A DNA stretch of 64,000 bases from Multifurca ochricompacta. Its lineage: Eukaryota > Basidiomycota > Agaricomycetes > Russulales > Russulaceae. This document shows positions 34,473-45,598 of the stretch, piece by piece. The position numbers and the translations under genes were made by a program. Positions within the stretch are counted from its first letter, which is position 1; every line of letters begins with the position of its first letter. The DNA lies in the NCBI GenBank assembly GCA_022496185.1, contig WTXG01000001.1, forward strand, positions 806,001 through 870,000, read 5' to 3'. Below the pieces are notes generated by a model, which saw nothing but the letters and a program-made list of their open reading frames with translations, was not told the DNA's origin and ran no database searches.

Positions 34473-37400
34473 CTACACCTCCCAGGTGATATCTGACTCA
34501 CCTTTGGTAAATGACTTGTCGAGCCCCGCAATAACGCTTTCACACAGCGGACAAGCGCTAGCGAGGATATCCTCTAATTCTGACCTCAGCTTTTCAAGTC
34601 GTTTCCCTGCCTCACTCTCAACCAGTGTATTCTTCTGTGCACCACCAATGCCTGGTATCCACCCCGCTGGTGACGTTATGACCGTCACGAGAGCGTCTGG
34701 TACGATGAGGTCACGTAAACGATCGCCTGCTGAGAGTAAGTTGCGCCCTATGGTGTTGGTTTGGCGGTGCCCATTTTGCGTGGGGGTTGCGAAGTTTTGA
34801 GAAAGCAATGCCCGCTGAGTCTCGGGTTGCCATGAAATGGTGTTGCCGTCGATCAATTTGGCGTCACTTCGATCAACTGAACCTGCTTTTCCCTTGACGA
34901 TCTCGTCCTGGAGCACAAGCAACCGCCGAAGAGCATGAGCGGGGAGGTACTCTTTTGTCTAACAAAAGAGTGGATGTAGTCAAAGTCAGCCCTTAGTGGT
35001 TAGGTACCCACCAGGCCAACAAGGCAGTCCGCGTGAAAAGCGTGGTGGCATGGAAAGACGTAAAATTGTCGCGTGAGGATGTGGAAGGTGCATACTGAAC
35101 ATCTCTCTCCGGCGTCGACGGTGACGAAGCGATTCTTCAGCCCAACGATATATTCTTTCATAGATTCTGCGCTACGTGTTGCGTCATCCATCTCGCTCTT
35201 GAGAGATTCGATCTGGGCAGAGTAGGACTCCAACGCATTGGCTATTTCATCTTTGAAGTCATCAATGACGACAAAGTCGGGGAAGAAAGGGAGAATATCT
35301 TCAATCTTGAGTAACTCGGTGCTTTCCAGGAAGCGCATTGCCCTGCAGATGTCGTGAGCAAGAACCTGAATCCGAACCACCAAGCTATCAACACACTCAC
35401 ATCTTGATATCCTTTTTATCTTGAACTACAAATTTCGCGATCTTCAACCAAAGCTTCTTTCTCAGTGGGGGGTCATCCTCTGGCTTGTCGGCGTTGAGCT
35501 TTGCAAGCTCAAGGTCACCTTTCTCCAAGGCCAGATCAACACTACTCTCCCACAAGCCCATTTGCGAATAGATATGTACGCAAGGCTGAATCCGACCAGC
35601 CTCACTACACAAGCGCAGGGCATAGTCAAGGTCGTAGTAAGGCTTTCCCGTAAGTGGATCAACTGGGGCCATTGCCAAGAAACGTAACAGCGGCCCATCA
35701 TCCTCGTTAGACCCTGCGGCTGGCGATGTATGCAAGGTGATAACAAGATTGTGTAAGGTGGAGGACGTGTTAAGCTGTTCAAAAATGACATGATTTAGAT
35801 AACGGGTGGCCTGGTTGGGCGAGAGCGGGTCACGTGGCGCAAACTGGAATTGCAGGAGGGCAGGAACGAGACGCAATGGGTCAAGAGTAGGTTGGCGTAT
35901 CCATGAATCAACCGTCTCACGCGGCGCATTTCTCATGAGAACAGGTCCAAATCTGTAATACAGCTCCAAGTTTGACTGTCGACTGATGGTGTCGATAGCT
36001 TTGACCCAGTCTTCCTCAACAAGAATCCAGTGCTCGACGACACGCTCAACCTGGCCGATCAGCGCCGCATAGAATAGATACACGTCCGTGCGGCCATGGC
36101 TTTGTATCAGTTCGTATATTGTATCAGGTTCAAGGTCATCCTACGTGTGAGGTCAGTGCGTGGATCGAATCGAAATTAAAAATAAAAATAAAACTGGATA
36201 CTGCACCGACTTTATGCAGGTCCAGGAAACGTCGAACGTCTTCCTCCAGAATGGAGCGTCCTGTTTTCACGTTATCAATGTCGTGCATAGTTGAGGACGC
36301 TGCTATCAGGTCATCAAGTTCGTCGCATTTGCTCAGATAGAATTCAACAAGCCATGTTGCAAGCATCATTCGCTGCGTCAAATCCTACTGTCCTGGTGAG
36401 CTTCGACAAGGGTACAGAGAAAACCAGCTGACACAGACCGACTTGCGTGTTTGCTCCAACCGCAACATCAGATACGATCTCAGCGCATCACGCTCATTGA
36501 CGTCCAAGAACTTCAATGCGACGTCCTCGAATGGAACTGAGCACTGAGCGAATGCCCGCGCCGCCGGAAAGTAACGCATTGCCTTGAGCAACGCGTGTGC
36601 GTGCGAAGAGAGGATGAGATCTCTCTGCCCCGCAGTCTGCTCTTCAAATAGGTCAGAACGAGAGTGGCAAAGTCCGCGTGACGCCTCGCCTTGGCATACT
36701 TAAGAGCGACATCAAAGTTCTCTTTTTGGAGGTTGATCTTCCACACGTCGCGGTCTTCGTTACCGACAATGAGCTCGAAAAGTGATTGATCAGTGTAGAC
36801 CCAGTATGTCTTACGCACGGGATCAGCAGTGAGGGCTCGGACTATCTCCCCGTGTTTCTTCGAAGCGCCAAGCGCTAAAATTAGCTTCGGCAAGAACCAC
36901 GAATCACATACTCACTAATGGAAGGACCTCCTCGTATGCGAAACTCTCATCGAGTACAGAAATCGCTGCTATTCGATCGCTATAAAGTAACACGAAATGG
37001 AACTCTGTAAGGGCCATAGAGATGGGGAGTTCTGGCTGTGGAGAGTCGTTCGGGGCACTTGGAGACGTGGAAAGCGTTGGGTAAGGGAATAACTGAGCTC
37101 CGTCAATGAAGTCATCAGTAGTTGATTGGAAGTTGAGCATTCCGTGATAGATTCCAGGACCTTGGGTCCATAAGCATCAACTGGAATCATTCAGACGAGG
37201 ACTCACTTGTCATCCAAGCTATATCTCTGGGTAATGATTGTGACTGCCCGCTATTTAGCGTGTAGTAGTGCAACTCGGAATATCGAATGTTGCCAGGAAG
37301 CTCAGATATTTCTTCGCACTGTCAGCCGGAACTCATGAATGAAGCGGATTGACGCACTCGGCGCGATCTCACGGTACGCGGCAAAGAGGGTGCCAAATAC

Positions 37401-38301
37401 ACGGCCGCCTTCTTCTGACCGTCGTGGGAGCATGCCAGTGAATTGGTATATCCGTGAAGTAGTGATGACCACAACAAGCGCCTTCTTAGGGTCAATTGAA
37501 GGAAAGAAATCAGAATTGATGCCTGTGATGGCTTGTCGCTCTGGAAGGGTGAACACAGGATTCAAGTATCTTTCTTGAGATTTGAAGAAGTCTTCTTCCG
37601 CATCCAAGATGGCCTCGTAGATAGTACCATTCCTAGCCCCAATTAAGATTTCCCGGGTGGAAGTTAAATGAGACGACGAAAGCAGAGCTGCTTTGTTCCA
37701 GGCAACAGCTTCATAACCATCTTGAAAGTCTTCAACTGCTTGGGCTTCTTCCAGCTTTTAAACAAGTACCAGTTTTCGCCTTCAAGAGACGTAATTATGA
37801 GATGCCGTCCAGAAGGGTCCAGGAAAAGTTTATAGATTGAGAATTCTGCGGGCTTCCGTGGAATAGGAACTTTGACAACTTGGTCTGAATGTGCCAACTC
37901 GATGAGCACAATGACGTTTGAGGACAATCCCATAGCGAGGACATCCGAGGCAACGACAAGGGAGATGAGGGATGCCGGAAGTGAATACTGAACTCGACCT
38001 AAGTCAAAAACCGGCGCGAGAGCATTGGAGGGGCTATCATGCTGATTTTCACTCTGTACACAAGGGTCAAGCGAGATGATCATTTAAAAGGCCAGAACTC
38101 ACTATCCCTAACTCGCTCTCTCGTGCATTCTGGTGGTCATAAGGTGAAGGTTCAAACCCTTCATAACGCACGGGGGGCGGCAAACCCACTCCGTGTGCGA
38201 CACCACTGGCGGCTGTGGTTGCATGTTCGACGTCTACAGATTACTTTGTTTAGATCCTGGGAATGATCGTTCTTGTATTTAAACTCACAGTCATCAAACA
38301 T
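34473..38301 (-). CDS. VPS18: VPS18, HOPS/CORVET core subunit with RING finger
   Basis: VPS18 is a vacuole/late endosome tethering subunit. Ten exons: 38289-38301, 38103-38233, 37358-38053, 37207-37311, 36916-37160, 36439-36857, 36211-36384, 35401-36140, 35012-35342, 34473-34958. The N-terminal beta-propeller includes GPGIYHG-like SPGIYHGMLNF and the Pep3/Vps18 block RKTYWVYTDQSLFEL. The clathrin-repeat part has VALKFLDVNERDALRSYL, LYYRFGPVLMRNAPRETVD and LLKIEDILPFFPDFVVIDDF. The RING begins CSVCTFHIL, FPCHHAFHADC and closes with CPLC. Two bases are missing, near 37711 and 36660. With both, exons sum to 1113 codons plus stop. Three introns end in AAG. A MITE-like element lies 159 bp upstream of the start. 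Confidence 0.94.
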
Positions 38302-39184
38302 GATTAGTATTTAACACTTGAACTTGACTTGACTGACGACGGCGATGATTGAACCTAAGACAGGTCTGGCCGGACCGGAGCTCAGGGGAAGGACTATGAC
38401 CACGTGATCTGTTGTGAGAGCTAGTCACGTTACACGACACGCTACACCACCACGCACTAGGGTTGCAGAAAAAATAGGTACTTTTTTACCAACCCAATAT
38501 TTACCAGTAATTTACTGGGCCGCTGTGGGAGGTAGTAATTTACCAGGTCACGTGCCAACGTGACTGTAATATATGAGCATCAAAATTCTGTGCCCGTCTT
38601 AATAGCTACTTTGTCCCGTAGTAGCCGCGCAATTTGGGACACACCCTGAAGCGCGTAATAAACTCGATTTCAAAAAAAAAAAAAAAAAACAAAAAAATAG
38701 ACAAGATGGAATTATAATTTGAAATCATCACGTGATTTTTTACCAGTAAATTACCAGTAAATTACCACCTTCCCATCAGACCCTCTGTAAATTACCAGTA
38801 AATTAATGGCCTCGAATATTTTCCGCAACACTACCGCGCACGCACTCACGCACGCACTTTCTTTTTTTACTTGGGGGGCCTGACAATGGGAATAATACAG
38901 ATAGCGGCCAATCAAGGCTGCCGAAACAACTAACAGAACACAGGTGTACATATATGGGCAGTGTACTGTACGAATCACATCCGAGAAACGAATGACCGAT
39001 TGCCTAGCTAAACAAAGTGGGGCCGTGCAGAAAGCAGAAAAAGACATTAAAAGTGATGCATACACAAAAACTTGAATTTGCAACTCATTAGTCCATGGGC
39101 GATAGCAAGGTGGAGAATGGACATAGCGATACATAAACTAGACAAACAGCAACCGCGACATTCTGCCGCACGATGCATTCCAAG
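38302..39184. other. Intergenic region holding a MITE-like element
   Basis: Outside the element (separate entry) I see E-boxes CACGTG at 38401 and, within the element, near 38550 and 38731, and AC-rich repeats near 38838-38860. The 39000-39180 part is presumably the 3' UTR of the zinc-finger gene. No gene is supported. Confidence 0.55.
38460..38831. mobile_element. Candidate MITE with terminal inverted repeats and TA target duplication
   Basis: The left end GGGTTGCAGAAAAAATA matches the inverted right end GTGTTGCGGAAAATATT at 13 of 17 positions, and both ends are flanked by TA (38458-38459 and 38832-38833), the target site of Tc1/mariner elements. Inside, copies of ACCAGTAAATTA occur near both ends: one variant at ~38502 and three at 38736-38802, partly as inverted copies. 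There is an A-rich tract at 38671-38697. At 372 bp it has no coding capacity, so it would need a transposase from elsewhere. Confidence 0.62.
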
Positions 39185-41129
39185 TTAGATGCCTCCGCCG
39201 TTGGTCTTCCTTCTCTTCCTGACCGGCGGGTGGAGGCCCGGGGAATCCTGGCCTCCTACATCACGATCAGCTGGGTCGAACCCGGTGTCTTTCACACTGG
39301 AACGCGCTCTGATGACAGGCGAAGACATCAGCATCGAGTCGATCTCGACATCATCTTCACCGTCAACAATTTCTTGCTTCAGGGAAAAGGCCTCCAAAAG
39401 GCCAAGGCCGATCGTCTGCTCCTTGGCAAACAACTCGCGGTTCAAAGTTGATTTTACAACGGTATCATCACTCAGATAGCGCCCCGTCCTGACAATAGGG
39501 CTGTCTGTGCTAGGGCTTGAGAGGGGAGTAGCCACTCTGCGTCCAGAAAAAGACTTCCCCGGGTCCGTCGTCGTTCCGTAGAGATTTCCAAACGGGTCCT
39601 CCCCGTGAGTTGTTGGTGAAACGACCTGTGCCCCGCTCATCTTTGTTCGAGTGGGTGCAAATATAGTCGGCCTCGAGGTCCGTGGAGTGCAGCGTGCCCC
39701 AATAAGTCTCAGCGGCGACTCCTCCGCTGGACGGAGACGGTCAATGCCAAGGCGCTCAGTGATAGGAGTGGGTAAAGAACCGGAAAGAAACAGCCTGCGA
39801 GGGGTTGGTTTTGTAGTACTCCTTCCCATATCCTTCTTGCCGAAAACGACGACACCAGGGGTACTGAAGGAACTAGACTTGCCGTCACGCGGCGCAATGA
39901 TCACCGGGCTGACATCTATAGTCGATGCAGCCAACGCTACTCCAGAAGGGCTAGCCTGCTCACGCATGACCATGCCAAATGAAGCGCCCAAAGAGGTTAA
40001 GTGAAGCGGATGGCTAGGGCTTGGGAACCGCCACGGTTGATCAGATGGAAGCCGCGCGGGAGAGTGACGAAAAGATGGTGTGGTAAGGGGATTATAGGGT
40101 GATATAGGAATAACTGGCCGAGGGGGCGAGGGAGATGCTTCGGTCGGTGGTGCAACCTCGAGCGTGATGGAGCGTGGAGAGTTCGGAGGGGGTGTGGGGC
40201 TGCCTCGAGAATCCGTTTTGGATAGTGGTGGTTGGGATAAGTCCAAGGCCGGCTCGAGAACAGGAAATTCTCCTTGAGGAACCCGGGGCGCAGATGGCAC
40301 CGGCAAGTCTTCCTCTACATCAGATTCATTGTCATTCCCTCTTTCTGACAGGGCGGATGTGCTCGCCAAGGCAGCAGGTCGAAGAGACCGCAACCTGGAT
40401 TTGGTGGTTTGGGGATCATCAACAGGGCCACTACGTTTGGAGACATATTGGTTCTCCTTCTCTTGACCACCTTTCCCATCTGTTTCATTAGCGACTTTAA
40501 ACGAACTCTCATCAGAGCATAACACATACAATTACCTTTTCTTGACCGTTCGACGTTTTCCCGTCGGTTGGACATAGCGATCTTGTGCTTTTCAAACACG
40601 TGTCGCCTCCACATACTCTTAGCATTTACGCCAGCGTAGGTGCGCCTACAAAACGTGCATCGAAGCCGAGGTTCTTCTCCGTCGGGCCACCCCTCAGCGC
40701 CTCGTTCTTTTAAATCTTTCTTTTTAGCTGGACACCAACCTCGTGGAGGCTCGAGTTGAGGAGGGTACGGTATAGCATTAGGATTAGATGTGTGCATTGA
40801 GATAAAGTCAGCGGGATCAAGGAACCAATCGGGATTCATAGCCATAACAGAGTAAGTAAGACCATCAGGGTATAGATGAGAGTCCGGGAAATCAAAGAAT
40901 GGGGGGTGTATGAATACTGTGCTTGGCTCACCCGGTGTGGGGTCCATTGGGGGGAGGGGATGTGTTAGAGAATTATTACGAGCAGGGGGTGGAGGCTTTG
41001 AAGGCGGAGCTGCTGAGAAATTAGGCTGGTATGGGCGAGGATGGAAAGATGAGGCGAAGAGGTGAAGAAATCAAGAGGGGTGGGAGAAGTGAGGCGACGC
41101 TTGAGACGATTCGGTTTATGATCGGACAT
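39185..41129 (-). CDS. Single zinc-finger (C2H2-like) nuclear protein, largely disordered
   Basis: This is a predicted DNA-binding protein without a known name. Exons 40536-41129 and 39185-40479 encode about 629 residues. The ordered core (residues ~135-185) is RCTFCRRTYAG, then SMWRRHVFEKHKIAMSNRR: a C-x2-C plus H-x4-H arrangement with basic helices. Before it lies a Pro/Asp-rich segment with repeated FFDFPDSH and WFLDPADF-like motifs. After it come ~430 mostly disordered residues with many SP/TP sites, and a basic tail PVRKRRKTNGGG. The start MSDHKPNRLKRR (41129) requires one missing base near 41021; with it the length is 630 codons including stop. Upstream non-ATG sequence could be another exon. 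Confidence 0.68.
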
Positions 41130-41364
41130 GGTAACGCAAGGAATAAAACTAGTTTACGATGGGATAAAACCAATAGGCAAGTCAAAATGAAGACACTTAC
41201 TGGAGGGGGGTGCGCTGTCGATGGCGGATGGACGAGCGGGAAATGGACGATGAGGAGGCGCACAAATGATCTCTTGAGACTGAGACTGAGATGGGATGGG
41301 AGATGATGGGTCTTTCTTATTTTCAGTCGGAGTTGACACGCTTCTTCACACGTGTTCACGCGAT

Positions 41365-41376
41365 GATCACGTGATC
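41365..41376. promoter_or_regulatory. Palindromic E-box GATCACGTGATC
   Basis: This is a perfect 12-bp palindrome with a CACGTG core, 236 bp upstream of the zinc-finger gene start. bHLH factors of the Cbf1/Pho4/SREBP type bind such sites. Occupancy is not known. Confidence 0.45.
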
Positions 41377-41511
41377 GTATTCATTCAATTTCATTTTTAA
41401 ATATTTCTATTTCATTTTCATTTCCATTCATTTTCATTTATTTCATAAGGCCAGGGAGACGTATCTAATATTTGAAAAAAAAATCGCATCCATCCAGGGT
41501 TCAGTTCAAGG

Positions 41512-42098
41512 TTAGGCCAGGGAATCAATCATATCAGCGCACCCAATTATCATGATTGTCCCACCGAGTGGGGTCACTGGCCCTAATGCTCTGAAACTGT
41601 TCCGTATTCAGAATTTAAAAAACAAAAGGAATGGTTGAGAATAGTAGTTCTTACCGATCATGATCAAGGACAACGGCCATGATGGTACTTGAGAAGACGA
41701 AACCCCCCGCAGCGATGGCCGGGCCCGCGAATCGGTGAGCAGAAAAGCGTGGGTGCAAAGAAATGATACACAAGCTGAGGCCATTGAGGATCTATGCGCA
41801 CGTTAATCGACAAGAGTTTCTTGCATCGGCAGGGGCAATACCGCATAGTAAGAAGCTGTCGCAAATGCCGATGTCTTATCCGGGGTGATACCGTCTTTAT
41901 TTTTGAGAACGTGGGTCCCGAATGCACCCGTAACCATACCCGCTGCGGCTGGTTGCAAATGATATCAGTGAAGATTGAATAAGAAGTGGTGTTCAAACCT
42001 AATAACGCCCCTGCTCGCCATAGTAGGGCTGGTCCGGGAGATACCCTTGACGAAATGCTTGGTGAAAGGAGAGGTGTCAATGGGGAGTGTTCGGACAT
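41512..42098 (-). CDS. TMEM256/DUF423 (UPF0382) small membrane protein
   Basis: Function is unknown; the family is conserved from bacteria to animals. Exons 41999-42098, 41842-41948, 41655-41791 and 41512-41590 give 140 residues with exact phases. Residues ~25-45 form the first helix (LLWRAGALLGAAGMVTGAFG), followed by the family motif GAFGTHVLK and TASYYA. Helices 2 and 3 include NGLSLCIISL and GPAIAAGGFVFSSTIMAVV, and helix 4 is PLGGTIMIIGCADMI. It is divergent from SPB1 with 156 bp between start codons. Confidence 0.88.
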
Positions 42099-42254
42099 GT
42101 TGTCCTTGTCGTGCTAAGTTGAGCTGAGCTAGTGGGCCATCAACGTTACATACACACTAATGTGGGAAATTTGAATAAGACGGGTACCGGTTCATCGTTG
42201 ATCTCTCTTAAACTCACCCCTTTCTATTTATTTTTCTTTCTGAATCACGCGAAG

Positions 42255-45200
42255 ATGGGCAAGGCACAAAAGAAAACAGGAAAGGGTCGACTGGATAAGT
42301 ACTACAAACTCGCAAAGTACCGTCGAAATATCCCACTCGCACCATAAATTCATTGACTCTTGTATCCTCCAGAGAGCAAGGATACCGCGCACGTTCCGCA
42401 TTCAAGTTGATACAGTTAAATAAGAAATTTTCTTTCCTTGAACCCGCGCGATGTTGTATAGACCTCTGTGCCGCACCCGGAGGCTGGCTCCAAGTTGCAA
42501 GTAAGACCATGTCCGTGAACAGTCTCATCCTCGGTACGCATAGTCTCGACAATTCCACGGCTGTGGCTATTAAAGGATCTCCTTGCAAACCTCCTCGTTG
42601 AAGGCGTCGATTTAGTACCTATCAAGCCAATTCAACGGGTCACTACTTTCGCAGTGGATATCACTACCACGCATTGCCGCAATCTCCTCAGAAATGAGTT
42701 GAAAGGTTGGAAGGCGGACGTCGTACTCCATGATGGAGCACCAAATGTGGCACTGCCTGGATACAGGACGCATATTCTCAATCAGAGCTCGTTCTCATGA
42801 GTTTGAAGCTCGCCGTGGAATTCCTCATCAAAGGCGGGACCTTTGTTACGAAGGTGTTTCGTAGTAAGGACTACAACAGCCTCATCTGGGTCTTTAACCA
42901 CCTCTTCCGTAAAGTTGAGGCAACAAAGCCCCCCTCCTCCAGGTACGCTTCTACGTCCAGCACCTGTAACCTAGTGACCAAGTGTGCGTTAGGAATGTCT
43001 CTGCGGAGATATTTGTCGTTTGCCGCGAATTCCTTGCTCCTAATGCTATAGATCCAAAATTTCTGGACCCCAAACATGTATTTAAGGATCTTGACACCAC
43101 CTCTTCCCTTGACAAAGGCATCGCGACAAACAGCTCACAGGCAAATGTGTTTCACCCCGAGAAAAAGCGGAGGCATCGTGAAGGATACGCTGACAACGAC
43201 TACACCCTGTTCAAACAGATAGGTGTCGCGGAATTTATTCACGCTTCTGATCCCGTTGCTATACTTGGCGTAGTGAACAGGATGACCTTCGCCACGGAGG
43301 AAGAGAAGTCGTACGTCCGCCAACTTGTCTTCTTATTTACGTCTTAGTCGGTTAGTTGGGCTTTGTTCCCTATTACCTCTTCAGACGTCAAGGCCAACTT
43401 GGACGACCTTAAGGTTCTCGGGAAAGGCGACTTCAAAACACTACTCCGATGGCGTACTGCCATTAGAGAAGAGGTTTGTTTTTTTAACTCTACTAACTTT
43501 TAGCACTTCCGATTAAGTTTCGTCTTTTTTTTAGTTAGGTCTGGAAGTGAAGACGATGCATTTGGAGGAATTTACGGAGGCTGTTGAGGTGACCAACGTT
43601 CTCGACGAAGATGAACTGATCCAACAAGAGGTACGGACTACGCCAGATCCCCGTACCATGGTTATTTAAGTCAGGTGGAAGTTGGAGCGACTCAATGCAG
43701 AAGCAGCTAGCCGCGCGAAGCGCGAAAGGCGCAGGGCTAATGAAGTCAAGAAAAAGACAATCCAGAGATTGCAGTTACAAATGACCGCACCGCTGGATAT
43801 TGGTCTCGAGCAAACAGATGCGGGGCTCGGTGATGGCCAGGAGGACATATTTGACTTGGAGTACGCAGAGCGAGCCTCGAGAAGAAAGGGTTTTCCTCAT
43901 TCAGCTGACACGGACGATGATAAAATGGAGCCTGACCAGATCAAGGATGACGATAGCATGGATGGCGAAGCTCTGGATCCTGATGAGGAACAAATGCTCG
44001 TGTGCAGGCATTGGAAGACGATTTGGGTGGTCTATACGAGACGTACAGAGAGAGGCTGGCCGAAAGAGATGCCAAATTTAAAGTCCGTGAGGCAAGGCAG
44101 AATGACGAACGACGCGCCGATTGGTCAGGTATCGAGAGAGGCGCAGCTCAGGACGACATGGATGAAGAAGCGGAAGGCGGTGGATGGGATGAGATGGAAC
44201 GTTTTAAGGCCAGGAGTGATGGATCAGATTCCTCATCAACAGATGAGGAAGAGCCGTCATCTCCGAAGTCTCTAAAACGCAAGGGACCGACCAGCGAGAG
44301 ACGCCTCGGAAGAAGGTCCGACTACTGACGTCTCTCGAAGAACCCCAAACGGTACGCCAGACGTCCAGAAAGACGGATGTGTGGTTCGGCCAGGACGTTT
44401 TCAAGGGACTGGATCACGTGAGTGAGGATGGTGGAGATGTCGATTCCTCACAAATTTCACAAGATGACGAAGTGAGTTCTGTCATGTGTTGTGGTTTTCA
44501 ATGCTCATGTGCTACCAGGTATCAACGGAAGGTGACTCAGAACCGCGAAATCTGGTGCCCCAAGAGGACGAGGATATGTGGAATGTCAACGACGAAGATG
44601 AAGATGACTAAAATCGTCTCAATACGAAGTCCTGTTCTCTCGAACTGAGCTGCAGCTGTCTGACTGACTTTTGGATCAGAGTACGGCCTCCTCACGGCAG
44701 AGGCAGTGTCCCTCGCGCAAGACCTTGTAAACCGAAGAAAAACAAGAACGGAGCTCATCAACGATGGCTTCACCCGCTACTCACTGAACTCGAAAGAGGG
44801 TCTACCGTCATGGTTTCTTGACGACGAAGCTAAGCATTTTATTCCCAACATACCCATCACGAAGGAGGCCGTGCATGCCCTACGCGCCAGGCAGCGCGCT
44901 CTTGATGCCCGACCCATCAAAAAGGTTGTCGAAGCAAAAGCACGGAAAAAGCTGAAGGCCGCTCAGCATCTTGAGAAAGCTCTTAAAAAAGCTGAAGGCG
45001 TCACGAAGACGACCGATCTGACCGAGCGGGAGAAAGCACAACAAGTTGAGAAACTTATGCGCAGGGTTTAGCCAAGAGTAGGAAGAAAAAGGAGGTCAAG
45101 GTGATCGTTGCAAAAGGCGTTCACAAAGGCCTGAAGGGCAGGCCAAAAGGTGTCAAGGGTCATTATGTCATGATCGACCCTCGAATGAAAAAAGAGGTGA

Positions 45201-45298
45201 GTCTTTTTCTTGACGCTGGCATGATATTCTAATACAGCGCATAGGTTCGAGCGAAGAAAAGGAGAGAGAAGGAGGATAATACACGTAAACGAGGCTAG
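42255..45298 (+). CDS. SPB1: SPB1, FtsJ-type rRNA 2'-O-methyltransferase of pre-60S particles
   Basis: SPB1 methylates the A-loop G of 25S rRNA in nucleolar pre-60S particles. Ten exons: 42255-42316, 42373-42533, 42604-42942, 42993-43310, 43356-43473, 43535-43630, 43682-44471, 44519-44628, 44682-45196, 45245-45298. The FtsJ fold shows [18 protein letters not shown], the SAM site [23 protein letters not shown] and [14 protein letters not shown]. The Spb1 region has [17 protein letters not shown]. The C-terminal domain has [27 protein letters not shown] and [13 protein letters not shown]. Five single bases are missing: near 42749 (inside [10 protein letters not shown]), 44004, 44286, 44608 and 45068. 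With all five the exons give exactly 855 codons plus stop. Otherwise the gene is fully conserved. Confidence 0.95.
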
Positions 45299-45598
45299 GC
45301 TCATTCTATGTACGCTAGTGTGTAGGCTAATGGGCGTGTCTTGTTGTGAATGAGGGTATGCGGGTATAATTTGTTCAGTGACCGGGCTCATCAACTCAGG
45401 ATCGCGTGGATGGTTATGTTGAACACGCTTTATAGGAGCTTAGAGTATCTAGGACCGGGCCGTGCCGTCATCCAATCGCACTTTTGGAGGAAAGCGTTCC
45501 ACTCTAGCGGGGAGCCCAAATCATTAGACTTAGACGAGACCTTTGATCAGGAGCACAGTGCCGTCAGAGATTGAGAAGCCCACATAATGAGACGACAC
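45299..45598. other. Convergent gap between SPB1 and SLS1
   Basis: Three hundred bases between two 3' ends. No gene or repeat is visible. Confidence 0.55.

Noticed and set aside
41154..41339. Extra upstream exon of the zinc-finger gene
   Set aside because: The frame has no ATG and joining it needs a long intron that would remove the well-formed MSDHKPNRLKRR start. Kept as a possibility only.
42255..45298. Programmed ribosomal frameshifting in SPB1 and other genes
   Set aside because: The breaks have no shared slippery site or structure, are scattered over many genes, and known orthologues need no frameshift. Sequence error explains them better.
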